A DNA stretch of 64,000 nucleotides from Ferrimonas sediminicola (GTDB lineage: Bacteria > Pseudomonadota > Gammaproteobacteria > Enterobacterales > Shewanellaceae), in assembly GCF_005116715.1 (NCBI RefSeq), contig NZ_SWCI01000003.1, positions 248,001 through 312,000 on the forward strand, in the 5' to 3' direction. The notes beneath the pieces were generated by a model. That model was not told the DNA's origin. It saw only the letters and a list, made by a program, of their open reading frames with translations, and did no database searches. A program made the position numbers and the translations under genes. Positions 17,367 to 26,091 of this stretch are shown one piece after another (position 1 is the first letter of the stretch; the number at the start of each line of letters is the position of its first letter).

Positions 17367-18578
17367 ATGAGTATTTTCCGTTTCCCGCTGCTGGTGTGGA
17401 TGGGCATTGGTGTGTTGATCATCAGCCTGGGTATCCGCCAGTCGTTCGGCATCTTCCTCTCCCCCATGGTGATGGATTTCGGCACCGGCCGGGAGTTCTT
17501 CTCCTTTGCCATCGCCCTGCAGAACCTGCTGTTTGGCGCCTTCCAGCCCTTGGTGGGGATGGCGGCAGACCGATTCGGACCGAGCCGCATCATCGCCTCC
17601 GGCGCCTTCGTCTATGGCGCCGGGCTGCTGCTGACCGCCCTGACCACCCAGCCAGACTGGCTCTATCTCTCCCTGGGGGGCCTGGTGGGGCTGGGGCTGA
17701 GTGCCACCAGCTATGTGATCATCCTCGGGGCCGTTGCCCGGACGGTACCTGCCGAGCATGCCGCCAAGGCGTTTGGCCTGACCACAGCCGCTGGTTCCTT
17801 CGGCATGTTTGCGGTGATCCCCGGCGCCCAGGCGATGCTGACCCACTTTGATTGGCGCCTCACCATGGAGCTGTTCGCGCTCTCCTGCACCCTGATGGTC
17901 GCCTTTGCCTGCTTCATCCATCCGCGCGGTGCGGCTGGTCGCGGTGCCCCTGAGCCCCAGTCGGTCCAGACCCTGAAACAGGCTCTGACTGAGGCGTTTC
18001 ATCATCGCGGTTACTGGTTTATCCATGCAGGGTTCTTCGTCTGCGGCTTCCACGTGATGTTCATTGCCACCCACCTGCCCAGTTACCTGGCGGACAAGGG
18101 GCTGTCGAACCAGGTGGCTGCCCTGGCCCTGGCTTATGTGGGGATCTTCAACATCTTCGGCTCCTACTTCTGGGGCCTGATGGGGGATCATTTCGATAAG
18201 CGCCATGTGATGGCAAGCCTCTACCTGCTGCGCACCGCGGTGATTGCCGCCTTCGTTACCCTGCCGGTGACCGATGCCACCGCGTCACTCTTTGGCGCCG
18301 CCATCGGCTTCTGCTGGCTGGGCACCGTACCCCTGACCTCTGGGCTGGTGCGGCAGATCTTCGGTGCCCGCTACCTGTCCACCCTCTATGGCCTGGTGTT
18401 CTTTACCCACCAACTGGGCAGTTTCCTGGGGGCCTGGGCCGGAGGCCGCATCTACGACCACTACGGCACCTATGAACCCATCTGGTGGAGTACCGTGGTG
18501 CTTGCCTTTGCGGCGGCCCTGCTGCACCTGCCTATCGATGCCCGGCCCCTGGTCCGGTTGCAGTCTCAGCCTGCCTGA
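17367..18578 (+). CDS. MFS transporter (monocarboxylate/oxalate-formate antiporter-like)
   Basis: This 403-residue protein has about twelve membrane segments. The N-terminal half shows SLGIRQSFGIFLSP and the MFS loop 2-3 signature GMAADRFGPSR; the second half has GLMGDHFDKR at the matching position. The pattern is that of transporters for small organic anions, but the substrate is not known. The chosen ATG has GGAG upstream at 17352. It is preceded by the small histidine-rich gene. Confidence 0.85.
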   Translation: MSIFRFPLLVWMGIGVLIISLGIRQSFGIFLSPMVMDFGTGREFFSFAIALQNLLFGAFQPLVGMAADRFGPSRIIASGAFVYGAGLLLTALTTQPDWLYLSLGGLVGLGLSATSYVIILGAVARTVPAEHAAKAFGLTTAAGSFGMFAVIPGAQAMLTHFDWRLTMELFALSCTLMVAFACFIHPRGAAGRGAPEPQSVQTLKQALTEAFHHRGYWFIHAGFFVCGFHVMFIATHLPSYLADKGLSNQVAALALAYVGIFNIFGSYFWGLMGDHFDKRHVMASLYLLRTAVIAAFVTLPVTDATASLFGAAIGFCWLGTVPLTSGLVRQIFGARYLSTLYGLVFFTHQLGSFLGAWAGGRIYDHYGTYEPIWWSTVVLAFAAALLHLPIDARPLVRLQSQPA

Positions 18579-18582
18579 TTGG

Positions 18583-18795
18583 TTACAGGGGGACGGCCAG
18601 GTGGGACTTGGCCTGGAACAGAGCAGAGAGGGCGTTGTGGTAACCCCGCTGGCTGGCGGTGTCCTGCTTATAGAGGGGGGCACAGGCGCTAGGCGCCAAA
18701 GGCAGAGAGTGAGAGTCGCGCAGTGGCCGAACCCTAGAGGGTGACCCAGGCTTGGGTTTGGAATTGAGTTCAATCCGTGAGCGGGATCTCTGCGG
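18583..18795 (-). pseudogene. Start-less open frame, possible gene remnant or dispersed repeat
   Basis: In the 372-base gap between the MFS gene and acuI, one minus-strand frame is open for about 70 codons between two stop codons. It ends in a protein-like sequence (GYHNALSALFQAKSHLAVPL) but has no ATG or GTG start. It may be the tail of a broken gene or part of a repeat found elsewhere in related genomes. The rest of the gap has a weak hairpin at 18744-18757 and the acuI promoter region. Confidence 0.3.
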
Positions 18796-18950
18796 CTAAA
18801 GTTTGCTTGCCATCGGGATCACGACCTGAAACATTGACGCTATATGCATGGAAGATATGCAGTGAATTCAGTTTTTTTGCGGCTATATCTGACTTAAGCT
18901 TAACGACATATCGTCTGTCGCGATCTTATATTTCTCAAAGGAATACCAAT

Positions 18951-19931
18951 ATGTTCAATGCGCTTGTCCTGACCCAGGAGGAGAAAACCACCCGAGCACA
19001 GATCCAGCAGCTGCAGGAGAGCGACCTGCCCGATGGCGATGTGCTGGTCGAGGTGGAGGCGTCCTCCCTTAACTACAAAGATGGCCTGGCCGTTACCGGT
19101 ACCGGCAAAATCATCCGTGATTTCCCCATGGTGCCCGGCATCGATTTTGCCGGTCGGGTGATTGAATCCAGTGACGAGCGTTATAAGGCGGGCGACCAGG
19201 TGATCCTCACCGGCTGGGGCGTGGGGGAGCGGCACTGGGGCGGCATGGCTGAGCGCGCCAGGGTCAAGGCCGACTGGCTGGTGCCCATGCCCACCAACTG
19301 CGACGCCCAGAAGGCGATGATGATCGGTACCGCCGGCCTGACCGCCATGCTCTGTGTCCAGGCCCTGCTGGATGGTGGCGTTAAGCCTGAAGACGGCGAA
19401 GTGCTGGTGACCGGGGCCAGTGGTGGCGTAGGCTCCGTAGCCGTTACCCTGCTGGCGCAGCTGGGCTACAAGGTGGTGGCCTCCTCCGGCCGCATCGAGG
19501 AGAACGGCAAACTGTTGCGTCAGCTGGGTGCCGCTGATCTCATCGATCGCAGCGAGCTCGAGGTGCAGTCACGCCCGCTGGAGCGCCAGCGCTGGGCCGG
19601 TGTGGTTGATACCGTAGGCAGTCAGGTACTGGCCCACGCCCTGTCCCAGGTGAACTATGGTGGCACCGCCGCCATCTGTGGCCTGGCAGGCGGTCACCTG
19701 CTGCCCACCACGGTGATGCCCTTTATCCTGCGTAACGTGCGCCTGCAGGGGGTGGATTCCGTCGCCTGCCCCTATGAGCGGCGCATCAAGGCCTGGGAAA
19801 AGGCCCTGGAGATCCTGCCTGAGTCCTTCTACCAGCAGGCCTGCCACAGCATCGGCCTGGGTCAGGTCGCCGATTACGCCCACAAGATCGTGCGCGGTCA
19901 GGTGACCGGCCGGGTGATCATCACCCTCTGA
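18951..19931 (+). CDS. acuI: Acryloyl-CoA reductase / YhdH-family quinone oxidoreductase
   Basis: The 326-residue protein is a zinc-free medium-chain dehydrogenase of the YhdH/AcuI family. It shows the substrate-domain segment SSLNYKDGLAVTGTGKI (about residues 38-54), GIDFAGRV, and the NADPH-binding motif GASGGVGSVA (about 154-163). AcuI reduces acryloyl-CoA to propionyl-CoA and protects against acrylate toxicity. Its position four genes from a DMSP lyase supports that role over a general quinone reductase. AAGGA lies eight bases before the ATG at 18951. Confidence 0.88.
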   Translation: MFNALVLTQEEKTTRAQIQQLQESDLPDGDVLVEVEASSLNYKDGLAVTGTGKIIRDFPMVPGIDFAGRVIESSDERYKAGDQVILTGWGVGERHWGGMAERARVKADWLVPMPTNCDAQKAMMIGTAGLTAMLCVQALLDGGVKPEDGEVLVTGASGGVGSVAVTLLAQLGYKVVASSGRIEENGKLLRQLGAADLIDRSELEVQSRPLERQRWAGVVDTVGSQVLAHALSQVNYGGTAAICGLAGGHLLPTTVMPFILRNVRLQGVDSVACPYERRIKAWEKALEILPESFYQQACHSIGLGQVADYAHKIVRGQVTGRVIITL

Positions 19932-19956
19932 GTTTGATCTCCGTCCAGAGATTGTG

Positions 19957-19981
19957 ATCCGCCCCCCGGGGCGGATTTTTT
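19957..19981 (+). terminator. Terminator of acuI
   Basis: A 9-bp perfect stem (ATCCGCCCC / GGGGCGGAT) is followed by a run of six T, 26 bases after the acuI stop. Confidence 0.92.
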
Positions 19982-20012
19982 GTGTCCGCAGAGAAGACCC
20001 TGCGCCTGACCA

Positions 20013-20939
20013 TCAGCTCAACTGGCCATCCAGCAGGGGTGAGGTGGCGTCGATGATCAGCTCACGAAGCCAGCACTGGGCCGGGTCCTCGCCAGTGCGT
20101 GAGTGCCAGAACAGGTGGTAGTCGATGGGGGGCAGCGGAAAGGGCAGGGGCTTGACCACCAGGTCGTGCTGCTCTCCCGCCTGCTCCGCCAGTCCGGAGG
20201 GCAGGGTCAGCAGCAGGGGTTGGTGCTTGAGCAGCACCAGGGCGTTGCCCAGGCTGGGGGTGCGCAGCAGCATTCTGTGGCCGCCCAACCCCGCCATGGC
20301 ATCGTCCATCAACGCCTTGACGCCGTCACTCACTGCCACTACCGCGGACGGATACTCTCTGAAATGATCCGGCTCGAGAAGGGCATCGGCCAGAGGGTGC
20401 TCCTTGGCCACCACGGCCCGCAGGCCGACCAGCCCCAGGTTGCGGCTCATCAGCGGGGCACTCTTGCCTGGCGCACGGCAGATGGCCAGATCCACCCCTT
20501 CACTGCCTAACTGAGTTTTCAGATCCCGATGTTGTACCGGAAGTACTTCCAAGTTTACCCCAGGAGCCCGGGAGTAGAGCCGCTCCAGAATAGTGGGCAT
20601 CAGTGCCTGCAGGGCAAAGTCGGTCACTGCGATGGTGAAGCTCTGCTGGCATTGGGCCGGATCAAACACCCTGGGGGAGAGCAGGTGGCTCAGTTCGGCG
20701 ATGGGGGCCTGCAGTTGCCGCTGGCAATCCAGGGCAAACTGGGTGGGCTGCAGCCGGGTTCCGACCCGGGTGAACAGCGGATCGCCCAGCATCTCTCTCA
20801 GCCTGGCCAGCACCCGGCTGGTGGCGGATTGGCTCAGGTGCAGCCGTTTGGCGGCCCGGGTGACACTGCCCTCTTCAATCAATACCTGAAGGGCGACCAG
20901 CAGGCTGAGGTCGCGCCGATACAACTCTTCCAGTTCCAT
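20013..20939 (-). CDS. LysR-family regulator, NodD-like
   Basis: The 308-residue protein begins with MELEELYRRDLSLLVALQVL and a helix-turn-helix region (VTRAAKRLHLSQSATSRVLA) typical of the NodD/YbeF-like LysR branch, followed by a ligand-binding domain. It is divergent from the flavoprotein gene at 21212 with a 272-base spacer that contains two inverted repeats, so it is the first candidate for regulating the flavoprotein-cytochrome-DMSP lyase genes. Confidence 0.88.
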   Translation of the reverse strand: MELEELYRRDLSLLVALQVLIEEGSVTRAAKRLHLSQSATSRVLARLREMLGDPLFTRVGTRLQPTQFALDCQRQLQAPIAELSHLLSPRVFDPAQCQQSFTIAVTDFALQALMPTILERLYSRAPGVNLEVLPVQHRDLKTQLGSEGVDLAICRAPGKSAPLMSRNLGLVGLRAVVAKEHPLADALLEPDHFREYPSAVVAVSDGVKALMDDAMAGLGGHRMLLRTPSLGNALVLLKHQPLLLTLPSGLAEQAGEQHDLVVKPLPFPLPPIDYHLFWHSRTGEDPAQCWLRELIIDATSPLLDGQLS

Positions 20940-21034
20940 CGTATTTGGTTATCTTGACACTAATTAACGACACAATATCAGGGGGCAGAAAGTAATGATT
21001 CTTTCCTTGAGGAAAAATATGACTTGGCAATGGG

Positions 21035-21052
21035 TTTGGAATGAATTCCAAA
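21035..21052. promoter_or_regulatory. Palindromic operator-like site upstream of the flavoprotein gene, copy 1
   Basis: TTTGGAAT-GA-ATTCCAAA is a perfect palindrome with 8-bp arms. A related, less perfect site (TGGAA-N4-TTCCA) lies 117 bases closer to the gene. Both are in the divergent spacer between the LysR gene and the flavoprotein gene. Confidence 0.6.
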
Positions 21053-21153
21053 ACAGGGTGGGGTGTGTATATTTCTCTTACTAATTTGATTGGTCTCTCT
21101 ATTTTATAAAAGGTTCAAACTCTTTCACTAAGAAATAACAGATCCTCCCGTTT

Positions 21154-21167
21154 TGGAATGGGTTCCA
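21154..21167. promoter_or_regulatory. Palindromic operator-like site upstream of the flavoprotein gene, copy 2
   Basis: TGGAATGGGTTCCA has 5-bp arms and shares the TTTTGGAAT left arm with the site at 21035-21052. It lies 45 bases before the flavoprotein start codon, a position suited to repression or activation. Confidence 0.45.
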
Positions 21168-21211
21168 CTTTTACACTGGCCTGGAGATAATCAAACAAGG
21201 GTGAGAACCAG

Positions 21212-22735
21212 ATGAGTAAAGTTAATCTGTTAGGACGCCGCAACTTCATTAAGGGGTTGGGGGCAGCTGGTGCAGTAATGGCAGCGCCTGCCATGGCTAC
21301 CTCTGTCAGCGCCAAAGGTGTGAAGTGGGACGAGACCGTAGAAATTGCCATTATCGGCTCCGGCTTTGCCGGTCTGGCCGCAGGCATTGAAGCGGCCCGT
21401 CAAGGCTGTAAGTCAGTCACTATCTTCGAGAAGATGCCTGTTTTCGGTGGTAACTCCGCCATCAACGGTGGTCTGTTCGCCGCGCCTCAAACTCCCATGC
21501 AGAAAGAGCAGGGTGTCGAGGATTCCGTAGAACGCATGGTGAACGACCAGCTGAAAGCCGGTCGTGGTATTGCCGACGAGGCTCTGCTGCGTCACGTGGC
21601 GTCTCACGCCATGGAAGCTCTGCAGATGACCATCGACGCCGGTGCCGAGTTCCACCCCTACCTGCAGCAGCTGGGTGGCCACTCCGTACCTCGTACCTAC
21701 CAGACTACCGTCAGCTGTGGCGCGGGTATCACCCAGCCTCTGTTGCATGAGTGTCGTAAAGTGGGCGTCAACATGGTCAGCCGTACCAAGTTCAACGGCT
21801 TCATCCTGGACGACGCTGGCAAGGTTGTGGGTGTACGTCTGAACAAGGGCTACTACTTCGAAGACGAAGATGCCGGTGTGGAGAAAGAGATTAACGTACG
21901 CGCGACCCGCGGCGTAATCATGGCGACCGGTGGTTTTGCTCAGAACGTTGATCTGCGTATGGCTCAGGATCCCACCCTGACTGCTGAAGTGGGTTGCACC
22001 AACGCCAAGGGCGCGACCGGTGAAGGTATGTTCGAGATGTTCCGTCTGGGTGCCATCCCCGTTCACATGGCCCATATTCAGTCCGGTCCCTGGGCGTCTC
22101 CAGATGAGGGCGGTTTCGGCTATGTGTCCAACTACTCCATCTTCAACTTCCCACACTCCATTGCGGTTAACCGCATGACCGGTAAGCGTTTCATGAACGA
22201 AATCGCTGACCGTAAGACCCGCGCTGACGCCGAACTGGCCTGTCGTGATGCCGAAGGCAACCCCCTGCCTCCCATCATGATCACCAGCTACGAGCACGCC
22301 AAACAGCACCCCAACTGCAAGAAGGTACTGAAGTACGGTGTGGGCTGGAAGTTCGACTCTCTGGAAGATCTGGCCAAGCACTTCGACGTACCGCTGAAGC
22401 CTCTGAAAGAGCAAGTTGAAGAGTACAACGGTTACGTGAAGAGCGGCAATGATGAGCAGTTCGGTAAGAACATGGGTAAGGCCAAAGGGAAATACCTGAA
22501 AGCGCCCTTCACCGTGGTTCGTCTGTGGCCCAAGGTTCACTACTGCCAGGGCGGTGTTCAGATCAACACCAAGGCCGAGGTTAAGGACTCCTTCACCGGC
22601 AAGCGCATCGAAGGCCTGTACGCCGCGGGTGAAGTGGCCGGTGGTATGCACGGTGTGAGCCGTCTGGGTAGCTGCTCTATTCCAGATTGTATGGTAATGG
22701 GCATGACCGCTGCTCGCAGCATCATGGGCGCCTGA
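21212..22735 (+). CDS. Periplasmic FAD reductase of the flavocytochrome c / fumarate reductase family, possible acrylate reductase subunit
   Basis: The 507-residue protein has a Tat signal (RRNFIKGLGA), a dinucleotide-binding GSGFAG at 49-54 and the FAD segment FGGNSAINGG (78-87). The family's proton-donor arginine is kept (R334 in NEIADR), as are H443 (KVHYCQGG) and R484 (HGVSRLG). The dicarboxylate-binding histidine of fumarate reductases (in QAHPT) is replaced by glycine (QSGPW, 290-294), so fumarate is an unlikely substrate. The heme domain is absent and supplied by the next gene. Location beside a DMSP lyase and acuI suggests acrylate as substrate; this is inference. Confidence 0.88.
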   Translation: MSKVNLLGRRNFIKGLGAAGAVMAAPAMATSVSAKGVKWDETVEIAIIGSGFAGLAAGIEAARQGCKSVTIFEKMPVFGGNSAINGGLFAAPQTPMQKEQGVEDSVERMVNDQLKAGRGIADEALLRHVASHAMEALQMTIDAGAEFHPYLQQLGGHSVPRTYQTTVSCGAGITQPLLHECRKVGVNMVSRTKFNGFILDDAGKVVGVRLNKGYYFEDEDAGVEKEINVRATRGVIMATGGFAQNVDLRMAQDPTLTAEVGCTNAKGATGEGMFEMFRLGAIPVHMAHIQSGPWASPDEGGFGYVSNYSIFNFPHSIAVNRMTGKRFMNEIADRKTRADAELACRDAEGNPLPPIMITSYEHAKQHPNCKKVLKYGVGWKFDSLEDLAKHFDVPLKPLKEQVEEYNGYVKSGNDEQFGKNMGKAKGKYLKAPFTVVRLWPKVHYCQGGVQINTKAEVKDSFTGKRIEGLYAAGEVAGGMHGVSRLGSCSIPDCMVMGMTAARSIMGA

Positions 22736-22762
22736 GTCAATAACGGAATTAGTGAGGATTAG

Positions 22763-23164
22763 ATGATGAAAAAGTTAATGACCCTGGCCGCTGCTGCTGC
22801 TCTGCTGGCAAGCATGAACGTCTCTGCCGAAGTCAAAGCCGGTGCTACCCTGGTTGATCAAGGCATGATGGATGGTCGTACTTACCACCAGAACTTCTAT
22901 AAGAAGGATAACTGTAAGGTTTGTCACGGTACTGATACCCCCTCCGTCCGCCCTGCGGATGACGCCTGCCTGAAGTGCCACAAGGTGGACAAGCTGGCGA
23001 AGAAGACCGTTCGCAAGGACGAAGAGGAGCTGTGGCAGAACCCGCACAACAACCTGCACTATGGCAAAGAGGTGCCTTGCACCGTTTGTCACGGCGAGCA
23101 CGAAGCCAAGCAGCCCCTGTGTAACGACTGCCACACCTTCAAGTTCACCAAGCATAAGCAGTAA
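22763..23164 (+). CDS. Periplasmic tetraheme cytochrome c, partner of the flavoprotein reductase
   Basis: The 133-residue protein has a signal peptide (cleavage after NVSA, near residue 22) and four heme-binding motifs: CKVCH (51-55), CLKCH (69-73), CTVCH (106-110) and CNDCH (120-124). It corresponds to the N-terminal heme domain of flavocytochrome c, here as a separate subunit. It should receive electrons from an inner-membrane quinol dehydrogenase such as CymA, which is not in this window, and pass them to the flavoprotein. GAGGA precedes two adjacent ATG codons. It follows the flavoprotein gene after 27 bases. Confidence 0.92.
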   Translation: MMKKLMTLAAAAALLASMNVSAEVKAGATLVDQGMMDGRTYHQNFYKKDNCKVCHGTDTPSVRPADDACLKCHKVDKLAKKTVRKDEEELWQNPHNNLHYGKEVPCTVCHGEHEAKQPLCNDCHTFKFTKHKQ

Positions 23165-23199
23165 TAACGCTGTTTAACTAATAAGAATAAAGCCTAAAT

Positions 23200-23257
23200 A
23201 AGCGGGCAGAATCAAAACGGACTTACCAGTCATTTTGCAAACCGATTCTGTCCGCTT
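23200..23257 (+). other. Long-stem hairpin between cytochrome and DMSP lyase genes
   Basis: AAGCGGGCAGAATC (23200-23213) can pair with GATTCTGTCCGCTT (23244-23257) over 14 positions with one G-U pair, enclosing a 30-base loop. No T-run follows, so it is not a standard terminator. It could be an RNA-processing or stabilising element, or a protein site that lets dddY be expressed differently from the upstream pair. Confidence 0.55.
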
Positions 23258-23291
23258 CATTTCAAGAAATTAAAATCATCTCTGGACAATA

Positions 23292-24551
23292 ATGATGAAG
23301 CATTCTGCTTTGATAGCTGGGCTGTTGGTTGCCAATTCAGCCATGGCAGCGAATATTCCCGATTTCCTGGACAAAGACGAGATTATGAACGCCGAGTTCA
23401 AATGTCTTGGCGAAACGGCCACTTACTCCAAGAAAGATCAGAAATACGTCGACATGCTGTGGGATGAGACCCTGAAATATCTCGAGGGTTACGCGGTGGC
23501 GCTGAGCACCAGTGACGGCAACTGCCGCAACTCCGACCGCACCATGTTCCAGACCAACACCCATGATCTCAAGGGTCCCCAATACATGTGCATCATGGAC
23601 CGTCGTGACATGAAGCTGATGGTCAAGCACATCTACACGGTGATCAACAATCCTGACAAGGCCAAAGCCTGTTTCGGCGCCCGCGAGGACGTCAACTGGA
23701 TCTACAGCCCGGGTGGTGAACTGGAGAAAAACTCTCCGGTGGCCAAGTGGCTCAAGCGTACCACCTTCGAAGAGTTCTTCGACAACAAGGTCACCAACAA
23801 AGAGGTGAAGGAGTACGGTCGCGAGTTCACCAAGAACTTCGCCAAGATGGTGACCGGTGACGACATCAAACTGCCCGGTGCCTTCCCCTTCGACATCAGC
23901 GCCAACGCCCTGCCCAACCTGTGGGCCTCCGTGGGCTGGTTCCCCATGTACGCCGAGGACAGCGAGCGTAACAAGCGTAACTTCACCAAGACTCGTGGCA
24001 ACTACGCCTACGCCGAAGTATTCGGTCACTGGGGCCTGCTGCGCATCGATGAGATCAACAATGAGAAGGTAGGGGCCGAAGTGGGCATGGTGACCCAGCG
24101 CATCGACTCCTTCTACCCCTACCACAACCATGCGATCTCCGAGATCTACTACACCATGCGTGAGCCGGCCTGTGCCGACGAGTTCCAGAACTTTGCCGTG
24201 CGTGAGGACAGCCCGTTGGTGAAAACCATCAGCGAAAACGACACCACTCGTGAGGTGGAGTTTGATGCGGGCATGCCCAACGAACCCTGGTTCTGGGCCA
24301 ACACCTCTCCCGAGCACGATGATCTGGCCTACTTCCACCAGAACACCATCCACGCGTTTAACTACAACGGTGCCAACTGCCACGCCAAGCCGGAAGAGAA
24401 GGCGATCGTGACCGTCTGGGCCCGCTCCAACGCCCACGACAAGCGCAACGACTATGGTACCACCCGTCTGTGTGAATCCTCCGAGCGTCCCAACACCCCG
24501 GCGATGCGCGGTGAGAAGTTCCGCTGCGACCTGACCAAGACCAAGTACTGA
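23292..24551 (+). CDS. dddY: DddY-type periplasmic DMSP lyase
   Basis: DddY cleaves dimethylsulfoniopropionate into dimethyl sulfide and acrylate in the periplasm. The 419-residue protein has a signal peptide (cleavage after SAMA, near 19), matching the length of known DddY proteins. The cupin metal site is visible as H278, H280, E284 and Y286 in YHNHAISEIYY, with a second-motif histidine H354 (NTIHAF) about 70 residues later. Several cysteines may form disulfides. Neighbours fit: a flavoprotein/cytochrome reductase upstream, a porin downstream and acuI nearby. Recognition rests on motif and context, not on a database search. Confidence 0.88.
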   Translation: MMKHSALIAGLLVANSAMAANIPDFLDKDEIMNAEFKCLGETATYSKKDQKYVDMLWDETLKYLEGYAVALSTSDGNCRNSDRTMFQTNTHDLKGPQYMCIMDRRDMKLMVKHIYTVINNPDKAKACFGAREDVNWIYSPGGELEKNSPVAKWLKRTTFEEFFDNKVTNKEVKEYGREFTKNFAKMVTGDDIKLPGAFPFDISANALPNLWASVGWFPMYAEDSERNKRNFTKTRGNYAYAEVFGHWGLLRIDEINNEKVGAEVGMVTQRIDSFYPYHNHAISEIYYTMREPACADEFQNFAVREDSPLVKTISENDTTREVEFDAGMPNEPWFWANTSPEHDDLAYFHQNTIHAFNYNGANCHAKPEEKAIVTVWARSNAHDKRNDYGTTRLCESSERPNTPAMRGEKFRCDLTKTKY

Positions 24552-24559
24552 TAAAAAAT

Positions 24560-24580
24560 GGACCGGCGTCAGACCGGTCC
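24560..24580 (+). terminator. Hairpin after dddY
   Basis: GGACCGG / CCGGTCC forms a 7-bp stem nine bases after the dddY stop with only two T after it. A second hairpin, GGCCGC-TTCG-GCGGCC, follows at 24591-24606. Together they may attenuate read-through into the porin gene rather than stop it fully. Confidence 0.5.
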
Positions 24581-24687
24581 TTGACTCCAAGGCCGCTTCG
24601 GCGGCCAATTTCCGGACCAGGCTAGCGACATGCTCCGCAGAGGGCAGGGCACCTGCGTCCTGCTGATATTCAATAGGACAGGAAACG

Positions 24688-25803
24688 ATGAAATACAATA
24701 CTGCGTTGACCATGGCCATTGCCGCCATGATGGCGGGCAGCTCCGCCGCGGCACTGGCGGAAGATGGTATCGATGTGGGCGGCACCGTTCGCGCCAACTA
24801 CCAGTACAAGAGCTACAGCGACGCCTCCAAAGACAAGATGGGCGACTTCAAGTTCGATATGCTGGCCCTGAAATTCAAAGGTGAGATGAACGGCATCGGC
24901 CTGGCGGCCGAGTACCGTTTCTTCGACGGCTGGGAGAGTCTGCGCTACGCCTACGCCTACTACGACTTTAACGACCAGTGGCAGGGCCGTTTCGGCCTGA
25001 CCAACGTGCCTTTCGGTAACCCAGGTTACATCTCCAACAGCTTCTGGTTCGGAGTGCCCTACTATCTGGGCTTCGAAGATGACTACGACATGGGCGCCAC
25101 CTTCCACTACGACGGTGGCAGCTGGAAGACCGACATCGGAGCCTTCAAGGGCGCCGAGTACAGCGCTTCCCGCAATGAGCGCTACTCCACCGACCTGTAC
25201 CAGGGCATCGTGAACGGCACCGAGTACAGCAACGAGGAGACCAATCAGCTGAACCTGCGCCAAGTCTACGTTATGGATTACGATGGTGGCAGCGCCACCA
25301 TCGGAGGCTCCCTGGAGTGGGGCCAGATCTACAATGGCAAGACCGGTGACAACGGTGACCGTTACGCCGTGGCCCTGCACCTGGACGCCAAGTACGGCGA
25401 CTGGAAACTGCAGCTGCAAGCGATGCAGTACGAGTACGACGCCGATAGCCCGGTGGACGCCAACAAGATTGCCGTATCCGCCTACGCCTGGCAGTACGAA
25501 GTGGCTTCGAAAGCCCAGATCTACTCGGTGAACCTGGCCAAGAGTTTCCCCACCTCCTGGGGCAGCATCACCGTCTACAACGATTTCGGCACCCTGACGC
25601 CGGACACCGATGATGCCAGCTTTGATGATAGCCTGATGAATGTGACCGGCATGGCCATCTCCGCCGGACCCACCTACACCTACATCGACTTCATTGCCGG
25701 TGAAAACATGTACGCCGCCGGTGTCAACGATCACGTCGGCCTGGCTCAGACCGACAGCGGCTGGGACAACCGCATCAACATCAACTTCGGTTACTATTTC
25801 TAA
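24688..25803 (+). CDS. Outer-membrane porin
   Basis: The 371-residue protein has a signal peptide (cleavage after ALA, near residue 24) and alternating beta-strand pattern ending in the outer-membrane C-terminal motif NINFGYYF with terminal phenylalanine. It resembles phosphate-selective/general porins of marine gammaproteobacteria. Placement right after dddY suggests uptake of DMSP or a related substrate. An AGGA site precedes the ATG. A GC-rich hairpin at 25809-25836 lies just after the stop. Confidence 0.82.
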   Translation: MKYNTALTMAIAAMMAGSSAAALAEDGIDVGGTVRANYQYKSYSDASKDKMGDFKFDMLALKFKGEMNGIGLAAEYRFFDGWESLRYAYAYYDFNDQWQGRFGLTNVPFGNPGYISNSFWFGVPYYLGFEDDYDMGATFHYDGGSWKTDIGAFKGAEYSASRNERYSTDLYQGIVNGTEYSNEETNQLNLRQVYVMDYDGGSATIGGSLEWGQIYNGKTGDNGDRYAVALHLDAKYGDWKLQLQAMQYEYDADSPVDANKIAVSAYAWQYEVASKAQIYSVNLAKSFPTSWGSITVYNDFGTLTPDTDDASFDDSLMNVTGMAISAGPTYTYIDFIAGENMYAAGVNDHVGLAQTDSGWDNRININFGYYF

Positions 25804-25913
25804 GAGAGCCCGGGGCGGTGCCTGCATCGCCCCGGGAACAGGCACGAGGCCAGAGTTTCATCATCGTCTCCCTGCTTAACGACTATGAGGCATCGTGTCT
25901 TTTTGCTTAGGCG

Positions 25914-25941
25914 GCCCCCACATCTGTGGGGGCTTTTTTTT
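25914..25941 (+). terminator. Terminator of the porin gene
   Basis: The stem GCCCCCACA / TGTGGGGGC with a two-base loop is followed by eight T. It is the strongest terminator in the neighbourhood and likely ends the flavoprotein-cytochrome-dddY-porin transcription unit. Confidence 0.93.
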
Positions 25942-26091
25942 GTTCTGCACCTGCTGAGCCGCAATTGGCTAAAACGTGGTCTGGGCTTTTTTTTGGAAGT
26001 GGTTCTTTGGTTAAGGTTGGCCCCATTAATGGTGCGCCCGAAAGGGGTGATGATGCGAAGGCGGAGTGTTGCCGATTGAATGGGGAGAGGA

